Part shown: piece after piece, positions 9,682 to 21,321 of the stretch
Numbering within the stretch: position 1 is the stretch's first letter
How the letters are laid out: each line of letters begins with the position of its first letter
Assembly: GCA_900073065.1 (NCBI GenBank)
Contig: FJOG01000001.1
Coordinates: forward strand, 26,276 to 90,275
Direction: 5' to 3'
DNA from: Phialocephala subalpina
Taxonomy: Eukaryota > Ascomycota > Leotiomycetes > Helotiales > Mollisiaceae
DNA: 64,000 bases
Made by a program: the position numbers and the translations under genes
Notes under the pieces: generated by a model
Databases searched by the model: none
What the model saw: the letters and a program-made list of their open reading frames with translations, nothing else
Told to the model about the DNA's origin: nothing

Positions 9682-11557
9682 CTACACCACTAACCAATCT
9701 TCCCAATCAACGCTAGAGCAAACACCATTGATCCCAGACACAGAGCAAGTGCCTACAAGTTCAGCAGTTCTTGCTTGGAAATTCTTTTTCCTTAGCACCA
9801 GCGGCACATACCCTCCCTTCACATGGACAATTGTGTCCCCGGTTTTGGAGAGAGGGGGTACCAGTGCCATCAAACCCGAAGATGTAACGCAAAAGGCTTT
9901 CCCAACGATAGACCTGTGATATCTGTGTGATAAGAAACATTCCATTTCAAGGCCCCGATCCATCGTGATATCTTCACCCAGCGCCCGCGCCCACTCGACT
10001 TTATGGTTTAGTATGTTCCTAATTTCATCCCAATCTTTTAGGTAGAAGAACTCAAATATCTTACGCGCTGACAAGGAGAAAGGGGGAAATGGCGGTGGCA
10101 GCTCATCTTCGAAATGTGAATCACTATCCATGCAGAGCTCCCAAAATTCCTGGTCTGCTGCGACCTGGGATATTCGCTCAAGTGAATGTTCTCTCGCTAG
10201 CTGCCTAGCTTGAAGGTAGAATTTTCTCCCATCGGATCTGATATTTCTCAGGAATTGGCGTTCTTGGCCAGGTGTGGCGTTTGGGTGCGGAAGCAAGAAC
10301 GTAGAGCATTCAATGGCCTTCGCTCTCGGGTGTAGATGTTGGATCGTATCCACTACAGCACATCGGAGTTGGATTGTTCTGGAATCAATGTCGATTTTGA
10401 CCCTTTCGCCTTTGTTTCCTAGACATTCTGGCCTGCAAGGTGTTGTCCGAACTCCCAACAAATTGTCTGAGCCGTTGTCTAGCACCCATGATGGGAGGAC
10501 GTGTTGCAAAGCTGACGATTCTCCAGATATCGCCACTCCATAACCGCGTCCTGCACGCAGTAGAATGGTAAACCAATTATCAGTAGATAAGATGAATATA
10601 GCTGTCTTTAAGAAAACAAGATCCTTGGTATCTTCATAGTTCGGTTTGAATGTTCCCCCCCCCAGCATCCGTAGAAATCCCGAAAAGAGCAAAAATCTTG
10701 TCTCTTGGATCCTTGCTCTTGCAGGACATCGTCATCATTAGTAGTATTGCGAGAGGAGATTACCCATTGCGAAACAGATCCCTGCATTTCTCGATAAGAA
10801 CAGTGTTACCCCAATGTGAGATTATGTTGCCAACAGTGTCCATAGGAAAACTGAGCCCAACTATAGGATTGGATGACTTGGTATCAGCAACCCTTGGAGA
10901 CAAATGTTCAACTAATCGTGCCGTAGTATTGACATCTTTCTCGAGACGTGAGGCGACCGTAGCAATAGTATCCCAAGATAAGGAAATACCCTTGTACATA
11001 ACATGGACATGGTTAGAAACGATGACCTCTTGGATAACACAAATCCGTTCAAACCAAGAATGACTGAAAAGCTCGCCTAAGGCAGCGAATGCTTCCTTCT
11101 GGTCCCGAACCAAAGCGTCTAGGGTATTGTTTGTAGAAAATCCTCGTATGTAGGGTGCTTTTAATGCCATCAGAAACGAACCTATCAGGCGCGCATCGTG
11201 AGCATTTCCTGGCGGGCCAAGCCAGACTATAACCCGACGGGCTCGGCGGTATATTTCAGTCATCAGAGGTAACTGTTTGGTCTTTTCAATGTCATCTTTT
11301 TGATTGATGCAAACTGAATCGATCTAAAACAATTTTGAATGGCAAAGGGATCTCTGATGAAAGAGAAACTCTCTGACGGCGGAAGTCACTAAAATTCGAG
11401 ATCCGGTAACCTCTAGTGGGATACTAGGAGGCAAAACACCCCAGGCATACGAAAGTGCCTCAAAAGCTGGTGCGTCATCCAGACTCAGCAAGTTCGATGA
11501 AGTGGTCTTCTGAGGGATAAAAAGGGAAATCGATCCGTAGACCCGAGCTTTTTCCAT
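9682..11557 (-). pseudogene. HET-domain pseudogene (two nonsense codons, one frameshift)
   Basis: Reading from the ATG at 11557, the HET domain begins normally ('FEALSYAWG'). The invariant Trp of the second block is replaced by an in-frame TAG (11326-11324): '...SKLF*IDSVCINQKDD'. The frame then continues with 'MTEIYRRARRVIVWLG' to a second in-frame stop, TAA at 10762-10760, and on through 'SKDPRDKIFALFG'. A run of nine G on the coding strand (plus-strand C9, 10655-10663) then shifts the frame by one. The rest (to 9682) reads open in the shifted frame. Both stops can be produced by CpA-to-TpA changes (TGG to TAG read on the other strand, CAA to TAA), as expected of RIP. The second stop could instead lie in a weak 46-bp intron, but its flanks read as conserved HET sequence. 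Likely non-functional. Confidence 0.82.
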
Positions 11558-12071
11558 GGTCTTTTTTATGTTGTTAGCGCTTCCAGCAATCTAGCAGTCG
11601 ATAACAATTTTGCAATCGTGGCGGACGATCCACGAAAGAAGAAAATAGAGGCTGAGAGTTGTGAACTTGTGATGCCTTTCTGGGATTATGCTAACATTGC
11701 CAAAAGAAATATAGGCTGAAGATATATGTCGCCCGTCTTGTAAGCCTTAAGTAACAGAGTTAAAACGTTGGAGTGGTCAGATCCAGCTATGCACGAGCTT
11801 TGAGATCCGGAGCAAACGTCAGGTGGGGGAAAGAGAAAAAGCAATTTGTATGCCGATCATTGAATAGCGGTGAACAGCTTTAGGCATAGCGTGCACTGAC
11901 GATCAGGCACACTTTGGCACTGCAACAGCCCTAGTCCTCGCTCTATTGGGCATCATATTGCACAAGAAAATTTCTGGCACCCGAGCTCTCTCAATCCGTC
12001 GCAAATTTTGTGTACTTCATTTCTATCTATGCCTCCCTCTGGCCCCTGTCATTATGTAAATTGATCCGACA
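11558..12071. promoter_or_regulatory. Bidirectional promoter region between HET pseudogene and ULD gene
   Basis: A 514-bp spacer separates the divergent starts at 11557 (HET pseudogene, minus) and 12072 (ULD protein, plus). Both promoters must lie here. I see no strong TATA box or other recognisable operator. The head-to-head layout is what would be expected for a co-regulated pair, but that is inference. Confidence 0.4.
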
Positions 12072-14033
12072 ATGTCATTTGGCTGGTCCGCTGGTGACAT
12101 CCTCGCAGTCTTAAAACTGCTTCGTGACATCGGTGCCGCACTGCAAGATTCAGGCGGAGCCTCGACCGACTTCGAAGAAACATATTCCTTCCTACGACAC
12201 CTCTCCATCACTCTCCAGCTTCTGAATGCTCAGCAAAACGCGTCCCTAAGCCCCGCACTCGCCGAGGAATTAGCAAACCTTTGTGAGGATATACGAGTAC
12301 CGTTGACCGCCTTCCTTGACGATGTTGGAAAGAGATTTGAGGCTTCGCTTGGAGCGGGCAGCAGTCGAGGGGGTGTTCGCACTGCTCCCAGGAAGGTGCA
12401 ATGGGCACTTTCGACGTCGAAGAAAGCCAGAGCGCTCAAACTTCGTCTGACCGTGCCTTCGTTACCGTTGGCATTATCCTTGGTCAGCAGACTATGTAAG
12501 TGTTGAAGTTCAGGTTTATTGGAGTTAAACAGCTAATTTTGATTTCGGGATGAAGTCAGACAACCTTACAATTACCATCGGAAATACAGAGGCAGATAGC
12601 ACATGCCATTGATGCAGCCGTTGAAACAAAAATGCTTCCGGCAACATCACTGCTTAAGAGTCAAATCGAAGAAAATTCTACTGTACAAGCCACTTCAAGT
12701 GACATAGTTTCTCAGACCGAAGAGATCCGAGAAACTCGAGATGCTATATCGACAACAATAGCTGCTATTGCAATTGAGCAACGTGAGGCGATCACCAAAT
12801 TGGGAAATGAACTTCAGCTTGTTCTTGCGTCTCAAAGAACTTGCGCAGAGACGAACACGTCTATTTGTTCCAAGCTCGATGACCTTTCCACACTTTCATC
12901 AAGAAATACTACTTCGACAGCGGTTGTACTTCGCCGAGTACAGAATACGGGGAAAGAGACTGCTGAAGCAGTCAAGACACATACAACCGAGGCTCAAGCC
13001 CAGTCGTTGAGTCTCTATAGGAAGTTAGGCGAAGTTGATACATCCATGCAGGCCATCAAAGATTCACTGCTCGAGATCTCAACCGTTCAAAATGTTGCAC
13101 ATCAAGATCCATCAGACACAGAAGTAAGAATCGCATTGAAAAGCATTCTGAGAGGTATCTGGGTGTTACTGCTGAGCCTTCAACGGCATATTCGAGAGCT
13201 CTTGTGAGTACGTCCTGGTGACCGAAGTTCCAAACTTACCCCAGTAGCATACTACTTCTCCCATATCTTACTGTCATGTACAGTAGCTCAGTGGAGAGGC
13301 TTCTGCAATTTGGCGACCATTTCATGTTCGAAGATGGGATTGGGAGAGTGAGGTGCTTGCCATGTGGTCAGTTTCAATTCTGGGATGTATGTGGCCCATG
13401 ATGCACGCACGAAAAGCTCATTTGCTGACAGCCAAGAAATTCAACGAATTTCTCATTGATAAGTTCCAAGGCGAACACGGATTCTCACTGGTACTGGCTC
13501 AGCGTTTTGAGATGCTGAACGGGTACAATGGCCAAGTCATCGATCCCAAAATTTGGCGGGCGGCTATTCAACCCAGATCAAAGATCGTGATGTCGATGAA
13601 AATTGATCGGGAGACAATCAGTGGGCAATGCATATATCTTTATTGTTTAACCCGAACATCGCTGAGCTCATCAAACGGCGGCCCAAGCCAGACTTTCATT
13701 TGGTTGGTGTTTCTGCTTGCCGCCAAACCTAGCAGTAGGTATACGCTAACACCATAATCTAGCCAAAAGTGCAGAAAATTATTTTCAATCGAATACCCCT
13801 CCAGAATCCGTAATGTCGAAGCTCAAGACAGCGATTCTGAGTCAGACGACAAGCGTCCCTCTACCAACTCTTCCTGGTCAGATGATGAAGGATCCGAAGA
13901 ATTAGTTGAGGCTCAAATCCCAAGTACAATATTACCCAAGCTTCCCTGTCCATCAGAAAGCGAATTCGCTGCTTTCAAACGGGTGACGGGAATTGGGAGA
14001 GCCACCATCGACTTTAATTCTTGCCGTTATTGA
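12072..14033 (+). CDS. SesA-like/ULD ubiquitin-like fungal protein with one frameshift
   Basis: Five exons can be assembled: 12072-12495, 12556-13203, 13245-13386, 13437-13702 and 13763-14033. The N-terminus 'MSFGWSAGDILAVLKLLRDIG' is the opening typical of fungal SesA/STAND-associated N-terminal domains. A coiled-coil-like middle follows, then a membrane-like segment ('ILLLPYLTVMY'). The ubiquitin-like ULD_2 block reads 'FEDGIGRVRCLPCGQFQFW' across the third intron into 'KFNEFLIDKFQGEHGF' and 'PRSKIVMSMKI'. A 'CQKC' half zinc ribbon is created at the last splice, followed by an acidic Ser/Asp tail. All later phases agree, but exon 1 is one base short. The ATG frame must shift near 12455-12470 to reach 'GIILGQQTIQTTLQLPSEI'. 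Either a real lesion or a sequence error. Function is unknown; the family occurs around incompatibility loci. Confidence 0.68.
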
Positions 14034-14168
14034 ACGGTACTTTCGCGCCCATGATGATTCCTGTTCCTATGGGCTATCTAAAGACTTTTGGAAGGAGAAT
14101 CGGTTGGGTATCCAGTTTCCGCAAGGATTTTATTTCAAGAATTGAGTCAAGCAATGTACCTTAGGATT

Positions 14169-14403
14169 TTGATTCCGGAGTCTGTCAAGAGAACATTTTT
14201 GCCTCCCGGCCGACAAGTTTGGGAATATCTCCATTGCGGATGCAGACTCTCCCAACGGAAAAGCAGTCCTTGGAATCATCAGTGAAACGATGAATCCCAT
14301 TCAGAAAGGCGATATCATTCGATTGGGATTCGGCTTTTGCGATAAGACGGGAACTCTTCAGAGAAAGGTCCTTGCAAGGGTTGAGCACGCTGGGTATCTG
14401 TAG
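14169..14403 (+). other. Unrecognised open frame just downstream of the ULD gene
   Basis: A stop-to-stop frame of about 77 codons without an N-terminal ATG reads '...CLPADKFGNISIADADS' and 'MNPIQKGDIIRLGFGFCDK', ending TAG at 14403. Its composition looks protein-like. It could be a remnant exon of the ULD gene or of a lost neighbour. No family is recognised and no clear splice acceptor joins it to 14033. Confidence 0.3.
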
Positions 14404-16019
14404 TTTCTCTGGCTCAGCAACCGGACTGAATTGCTTATAGGAATTCAAGATGATTCTTGTCTTGAGAAGTCGTAAAGTACCGCCGCCAGCCTCTGATCGC
14501 AAGAAATATGTAGTGCAAAGCCACCTGAGCAAGTGAAACTATCATCTTGGGAATTGTATCAGCACAGCAATGGCTTCATCTTCGCTCAGACAACTTGATC
14601 AGAGGATGCAACGAGCGTCTGGTGGAGGTGGAAAGACGCTGTGAGGTTCAATGATGAGATGGTCTCTGAGAAGTACATTCTATACTCTTGCTGGATCACC
14701 TGATCATATCCAACATTGAAAGAATGCCAAAGTCACTGGACTTTGACGACGAGGCATGAGTCAGGACGTATGACATGGCCAACAAATGATGGCAGTGGTC
14801 ACTTCTGCACAGTGGGGCGGCTCCACCAAGGAGGACCTGTGAAGTGGGCCATAGCTCTGGTAAGAAGATCAAAGTCTGGGGGGGTGGCGAACATCCACGA
14901 TGCAGCAGCTGAAGGATTCTTCTATGCATCGGATTGTTTTGGAGATCATAATCTCCTATGGGAGATGAGAATGTTTCAAACAGTCTGAAGGAAGGACATG
15001 CATGAACAGGTGTCAGCGCACTCATTCACCATTGTACCACCGCACCTTTATCGTCTGGTTTCAAGCCATGAGGACGGCTGAGGTGGAGGATGTAAGTCGT
15101 GTCTCTCGCTTCGGCGTGGCGGGAGATCGGAGCAAAGGAGAATATGCTCTGCATCTGCGAACAGGAAATCGAAGAGCGTGATGAAAGGGTTGTGATGCAT
15201 GAACTGTTCTGAGAATATGTATGGAGTTTATCGATAATCTGGATGAATTGAGAAGAGGACGAAGCTCTTGCGCCGACTTAGGAAGCTTTGACGGTAGGGC
15301 AGACTAGGTGCACTGAGCGAGTAGAGCTTCATGCCCGCTGTCTCGCGGCAGATGTCTTGGAGAGGGGAATTCAGATACAAAGAGGGACAGGCACATCCTG
15401 CAAGACGATAACATCGAATAAGAGCAATCGATAACGTTGTGTGGGAATGACTACTAACTCTGTAATCAGCTCCACAGCGTGTGCAATCGGAGGAAGCTAG
15501 AGCACAGGGTAAAAACTCAGGGTCAAAGAGTGAGCACGACGTCGAGGCCGCCCAATAATTCGCGTGAATCAGCGCGGAGGAATGTTTCAAAACGTTCTGT
15601 GGCTCAGGCTAAAGCCGGAATAACAATAATTAAACCGTCCGAGTTGGGCGGCGTCGGAATGGCACAGACTGCAAGACGGCGGTGACAGCGGTGCACAAGA
15701 GGTGGTGCAGCGACACGGACCTCCACCCCGCGTATCTGAGGAGTTTACTTAAGAGATCTCAGGCATCAATTAACACCCTGTATATCACTAGCGTTTCATC
15801 AGCATGGTCTCAAACTTTTCTTTTAATAATATCTTGATCAAAATAGGCTGTGCAGCATTCCAGTTTCGGCGCCATGATAACGGCTGACACAAAATGCTAA
15901 CTCTGGCGGAGTTGAGGAAAGTATGTAAGAATGGACAAGAATTGGCTTCGCGATGCAATTACATGGCAGTGGTACCTTTAAAGTAAGAGTAGGGGCTACC
16001 ACCTGTGGCCCACTTAAGC
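14404..16019. other. Gene-less stretch of normal base composition
   Basis: Frames at 14696-15025, 15228-15590 and 15479-15685 overlap on both strands and show no domain, signal peptide or splice support. Nothing is called. The stretch leads into the AT-rich island at 16020. Confidence 0.45.
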
Positions 16020-16540
16020 GAGAACCATCATTTTAATCTTTACTTTTAAAATCTTAATTATTTTATGATTTATTAATCGTTTTATTTGAAATCTTTATTA
16101 TAAATTAATAAATAATAATTAATTTATATATTATAATTATATTTTTAATTTTATAAATTAATTATTTAATATAATAATGAAAATCGTATAAATTTATTTA
16201 ATTTTATAGTTTTTATAATTCCCTTTTTAAATCCTTTATACTTTTTGGTATATAAATTAATTTTCTTAATTTTTCTTTTATTTATTCCAAATTTTCTTAA
16301 TTAAATTCAAATTTAATAAAAAATTTTTAATTAAATTCTTGTATATTATATTATAATTTTAATAATCAAATATTCTTTATATATATTTTTATTTTATTTT
16401 TTATAAAAATATATTCTAAATTAAACTAATTAAAAAATAAGAAAATAATAAATTTTAAAATAAGTTTTTTTATTTAAAGTATTTTTTTATAAATATTAAA
16501 TCCGATTTATAATTCCAATTAATTACCCTTCAAATTAAAA
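16020..16540. repeat. AT-rich, RIP-like island
   Basis: About 520 bp are almost free of C and G and dominated by TTTTAAT/ATTTAT strings, with stops in all frames. In filamentous ascomycetes such islands are typical of transposon copies heavily mutated by RIP (CpA to TpA). No element type can be named. Confidence 0.8.
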
Positions 16541-16734
16541 TGCCATCGCTTCGTTCCTCGTTCAAGTTGGGCCTAGCGTAGCTCGTACCTCGCAAACGCG
16601 CCTTACTTTTCCTCATCTTTACACTTTGGCATTTTGCTCCGTAGGCCTCGCAGGGGCGCCTTTATAGGGGGCTACAAAGTTTTCGATTTTACTAGGAGGA
16701 AACCCTTTGAGCTGCGTAGCTAAAGAGTTATAAA

Positions 16735-17410
16735 GAGAATAAGATTTTGATGTTCCAACTTCTGGTCGCTAGTGGCTTTAGTGACTTAGGCAGAAACGAA
16801 CTCCAAAGCCTCCAAAGCCTCCAAAGCCTCGAAATACTCCAAGGGGATACCCCTTGGGACCCCTGGCTTATATCTACTTATTTCAACCTACCCAAATAAC
16901 CTTATTTACCAGGGGGAGACCCCCTAGGACCCCCCTTAAGAGCTGCGCAGCTATAGAGTAGCATTTGGGTGTTCTAGCGTCTAGTGGCCTTAGTGCCTTA
17001 GGCAACAGCGTTCTGGTGCTGCTCCAGCGTCTGGTGGCCTTAGTGCCTTAGGCAGAAACGTACTGAGGAGGTTTTGCGATCGCGATTTATAGCGCGCGAT
17101 TACTCATTAATTAATAACGTAATAACAGATTAATAGATTTACTTGAAACTTGAAAAATAAGTATATTTAATTAAGTTTCAATTTATTTATAAGTTTTAAG
17201 TAATTTATATAAAGGTTTATATTAATATTCAAAGTATAAACAAAAAGATTTTAGTATTTTTCAGCGATTATTCTTTCCAATATTACGTAAAGGGGAAAAT
17301 CTTTAATAGACTAATCAAAGAACCATATTTAGTACCCTTGTCGAAGTTTGGGAAAATCGATTATTCCTTCTTTAACCTTATTTTTCATATTATAACCCTT
17401 CCGAGAAAAA
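16735..17410 (+). repeat. Dispersed repeat copy A (inverted copy at 63470-64000)
   Basis: The segment contains repeated motifs of the type 'GGTGGCCTTAGTGCCTTAGG' (16978-17060), 'CTCCAAAGCC' repeated three times (about 16799-16830), and 'GGTTTTGCGATCGCGATTTA' (17071-17090). It continues into AT-rich DNA ending near 'GTACCCTTGTCGAAGTTTGG' at about 17330. Read in reverse complement, 63470-64000 carries the same succession of motifs. Copy A is AT-shifted relative to copy B: AACAACGG appears as AATAACAG and CCCCGATATCACG as TTTCCAATATTACG, all C-to-T or G-to-A. No coding sequence is left in either copy. Confidence 0.8.
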
Positions 17411-17640
17411 GTTTATATTAATCCTTATAACGGATAATTAATAAAAGTAATAGTTTTATAAGCGAAGCGTTATACTCGAAGAAATAAACTAAACTTAAAA
17501 AGGTAGCGCATTTAAATGTAATTTATAAACCGGATAAAATATACAAAAAAAACCCGAAAGAAACAAATATAATATTCATGGATCAACTCGAAGACAATGG
17601 ATGTCCAATCCTGTACTTATGGATTGGGCTTAGAAGTCAG
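17411..17640. repeat. AT-rich RIP-like tail of the repeat block
   Basis: Continuation of the AT-rich sequence that began near 17100. It ends at the change to normal composition close to 17580, about 500 bp from the stop codon of the pectin lyase gene. Confidence 0.6.
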
Positions 17641-18094
17641 TCCTCCGAGCCGTACGGAATCACTTGTTTGGCAAAGAGGAGAGATGCTAGGTGGTTGCCA
17701 CATAGTTTCATGCTGAGTTTGTCGAAGTTTGAGAAGGATAAGTTGAGGCTGGAATGAGATTTTTCGGAATCTGAGGCTGAGGTTGAAGTCAAGAAGAAGA
17801 CAGGACGTGGGAACAAGAAGGCCGTGAAATAGAATTTACGGAGCATGAAGGGGGGAGAGTAAGGAGGAGCCGTTGGCGAGAGAGTCTCATCCATATGTGG
17901 AGTACTATACATTGTCACGTCACAGAGTGGGGTCACTGAGTTCTCGGTATTAAGAAGAATAAAATAGTATTGTCTTCGAAATATGGCAAAGACGTACAAG
18001 AATCGAAAGATATATATAAAAGATTATCACCAATGTCAACATGGTGACCTGACCAGAATTCAAGGCCCTTGTCCCAAGCATTCACATCTCAAGC

Positions 18095-19347
18095 CTAGAT
18101 CTTTCCGATACCAGCAGTCTTAGCAACATTAGCAGATGCAGCTACGGCAGTTGCAATAGTCTTGCCACTCAAGTTGGAGAAGAATGAGGTATCAGATCCA
18201 GAGAACGAGCCACTGCTACCAAATGCGTTGAGAACGCAAGAGTGTCCAAGATAAGCCGTGCAAGCAGCATTGGCAGTTGCGCTTGGAGAAGAGAATAACT
18301 TGCCAAGGTTCTCCAGGAGAGGAGTAACAACGTTCTGGAAGACATTGCCCTCAGCCAAGACCATGGATCCAGAACCGATGTCGAAAGCATGTCCAGAGAC
18401 AGCGTACCAGTAGTTGTTGACAGCGTGGAGAAGAGTGTTTCCGGTCATCTTTGGTCCTCGGCCGGAGGTGTGGTGGATGTAGTTACCCTTGAAAGTAACG
18501 AGGTCATTGGAGCCGGTGAAGTAGAGGGTCCAGTAGTGGTGGTTATCGCAGGTGGCAGACCAGGAAGTGGAGCCGTCGAACTCGGAGTTGGAGACTGTGA
18601 CACGGTTGGAGGCTGAGCCGCCGGTGACGAGCATTTGACGACCGATGAGGGACACCTTGACGTGGTCAATCCAGACGAGATCAGTGCCGGCAAGAGTAAT
18701 AGCATCGCCACCCCAGATATATTGTGGGTTGAGCTCGGTGATGTGGATATTTCTGTAAATGTTAGAGATGCTCGCAGGATTGAGAGAGGGCAAGACTTAC
18801 TGAATGATGATGTTCTTGGCACCGTTTGCGATGCGGAGACCCTTTCCTCTGATGACACCCGCGCTTCCAATGCCAATAAGAGACTTGTTTGAACCAAGGT
18901 TTATGCCGTTGACACCAGCCTTGTCGTAAGTGACCTTGATGGTTGTCACACCTGCACCAGCATTGCCGTTTGTGCACCAATCTGCGTGATTGATGGCATC
19001 CTGGCCACCAGCTCCTGGGCACTTATTTGATGCTGGACGACATCCATTCTCGGTGACTGTTCCTTGGCTGCCGATGAAGTTGTACCTGAAAGTATTAGTC
19101 ATGAAGAGGTAAGTATTGAATTGTGAACGTGAACGTGAACGTACTCCTTGTTGAGAACAATGACGCGGGCAACATCATCAGTCAACCAAGTCGTAAGTTC
19201 GGCGATGTCTTTTGGGTACGCTGGTGTAGCTGAGCCACCACCAGTGGTAGATTTTCCGAATCCCTCAGCAGTACCAACAACGCCAACGGCAGCACATCTG
19301 CTAGCAAAAGCTGCCAAAGCGGCAAAAACGAATGTAGAAGTTCTCAT
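18095..19347 (-). CDS. Pectin lyase, polysaccharide lyase family 1, secreted
   Basis: Three exons, 19347-19145, 19085-18801 and 18752-18095, join in phase to 381 residues. Introns are 59 bp (GTACGT...TTTCAG) and 48 bp (GTAAGT...TTACAG). Residues 1-20 ([20 protein letters not shown]) are a signal peptide. The mature start '[20 protein letters not shown]' is diagnostic of fungal pectin lyases. Other conserved blocks are '[13 protein letters not shown]', '[10 protein letters not shown]', '[17 protein letters not shown]' (with the catalytic-region Arg), '[16 protein letters not shown]' and '[18 protein letters not shown]'. The enzyme cleaves methyl-esterified homogalacturonan by beta-elimination (EC 4.2.2.10), outside the cell. 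Pectin rather than pectate lyase is preferred because of the SWSATCD block. It lies about 0.5 kb from a RIP-affected repeat block, a setting often seen for host-related genes. Confidence 0.94.
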
Positions 19348-20400
19348 GTTGTAGAACAGTAAATGAGTGAATGAATATTATGAACAAGAAGAATGTGATG
19401 GCGTTAGATAATGATCCCTTCAACGAGGATTCCCATCATACTTATGAGTTGTGGCTGATTCATTGTGGGAATGTTTCGACCGTACGTTCCCACGAATGGG
19501 AGGATTTCTGATTGCCAAGATGGGAGTTTGGAAGAGCAGGAACTCCGGTGGGTTGGAATGGGTTGTCATTGGGGGCATTTCAACGAAGTGTACGGCCTCT
19601 CGCGGCGCCTTCCGTACTTGGATCAATCAAGAGGAAGCACTTGGCAGCTTGGCACTTCGAAGAAAATGCTACGTGGTCCGAGGTACCAGTTTTGCAGTAT
19701 ATCTACAAAATTGGTCAATCTCCCGCCGCTCGAGAACGTCGTGACGTTCTTGGCAAACGGAAATAAGGATACATATGATCGAATGCCAGTCGACGATTTA
19801 AACAATTCCCACATATAAAGGCCTGAGGCAGTATGGTGGTGGAGCCGCAGAAAAGCCAGCATAAGCTAGAAAAGATGCTTATTCTTATTTAGTAGCCAAA
19901 GCCGAAATGGGCATCCCGGCATCCTCGGTTCTCCTTCCAAGGACATTGGAATAGGATCGAGACTTGGTGGACGTTTCGGATGTCCACTTTATATATTAAA
20001 AGGGGGGTTCGCTAATTTCCTCAGCTCCTCAATCGGAATAGGGGTCAAGCTCGCTAAAGCTTCGGCTTCGGCCATTCGGCACACCCTTTCTTGAGAGAAG
20101 TTCGGCACCGGAGAGTTGGTTGTGAGAGCTTTAGATAAAAAGCACCACATCGAAGGAGAACAAATAACGGCAATGAACTTTCAGTCCTCGTTGCCTGTCG
20201 GCAAGCCGATGGGAATTGTAGACGGGAACAGTCCCAATTGCCGTCAAAAGCCGTTAGCCTCTCCGGCTCTTGAAGGACGGAGGGGTTGAACTCGACACCC
20301 CGTGCCAACATCAACAACATCAAAAGTACTTCGCAACAGCACAACATCAAGACAAAGCACTCGAAGCCTTGAACGGTCCTATAGCATAATCTGGTCAACC
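19348..20400. other. Divergent intergenic region, pectin lyase / SDR
   Basis: About 1 kb holding both promoters. The frames at 19420-19862 overlap on both strands and lack recognisable content. No TATA box at the usual distance could be assigned with confidence. Confidence 0.4.
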
Positions 20401-21321
20401 ATGGCAGACAACAACATTGCCGGCCGCCTGGCCTTGATTACCGGGGCATCAAGCGGGTATGTTCGGATGTTTCTCCTCCAGCTTCAATGCATCCCACTGA
20501 TATTATCAAACAGTATTGGCGCGGCATGTGCAAAAGATCTCGCAAAGCGAGGTGTACATCTTGCACTCACCTACTCCAAGAGCAAAGAGGCAATGGAGAA
20601 GATCCTATCGGACATCAAAACCTCAAGTCCCGAAGCCGCCAAGCTCCGCATCTCGATACACAAAGTCGATGTTGGCGTTGTCGACGACATGATGAACATG
20701 TTCCAGGAGATTCAAGAGCATCATTCGACGCATGTTGACATCCTGGTCTCGAATGCGGGCTATGGGAAGCGGATTGTCGACGTCTGGTTCGTTTGCTTTC
20801 ACGTGACTTCGATCTTGATCCGGAGCTGATTTAGAGCAGGGACATTCCGCTTGAGGAGTTCGAGTACACTCTCAATGTCAATTTGAGGGCTTCCTTCGTG
20901 CTGGTGAAAGGCGTTATTGAGGGAATGAAGGCCCAAAAGTGGGGGAGGATAATCTTCATGTCCTCAATCGCTGCAAATGGTGGAGGGATCAACGGATGTC
21001 GTAAGTCATTTGACCTCAAAGCCAAGAGGTATCACTGACTTTGAAACAGATTATGCGGCATCGAAGGGCGGCTTGACCGGTATGATGAAGAACCTGGCAT
21101 CCAAGCTGGCACCTCTCAACATCTCGGTCAACGATGTGGCGCCTGCCTTGATCGGAGAGACAGGCATGATCAGCGGCCCAGACATCATACCTGGTGGTGT
21201 CAGTACGATCCCAATGGGGAGACTGGGAAGCCCTCAAGAAGTCGCCAATATTGTCACGATGCTCGCGACGACTGGGTTCATGACCGGACAAAGTCTTCTC
21301 ATAGCTGGAGGCCTCAAATGA
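20401..21321 (+). CDS. Short-chain dehydrogenase/reductase (FabG-like)
   Basis: Four exons: 20401-20456, 20514-20786, 20840-21000 and 21050-21321. The introns are 57, 53 and 49 bp and all phases agree. The product is 253 residues, the standard length for classical SDRs. Intron 1 splits the cofactor motif 'TGASSG|IGAA' (TGxxxGIG). 'LVSNAGYG' is the NAG block. The active site is 'IIFMSSIAANGGG...HYAASKGG', giving Ser, Tyr and Lys of the Sx(n)YxxxK catalytic set, split by intron 3. 'MGRLGSPQEVANIVTMLAT' and the ending 'GQSLLIAGG' are usual in 3-oxoacyl-ACP-reductase-like members. It is an NAD(P)H-dependent carbonyl reductase; the substrate is unknown. No biosynthetic partner genes are adjacent. 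Confidence 0.93.

Noticed and set aside
10760..10762. TAA in the HET pseudogene explained by a 46-bp intron (GTAATC...CAAG)
   Set aside because: The sequence inside reads as conserved HET protein ('LLMMTMSCKSKDPRDK'), donor and acceptor are weak, and the rest of the gene is damaged anyway.
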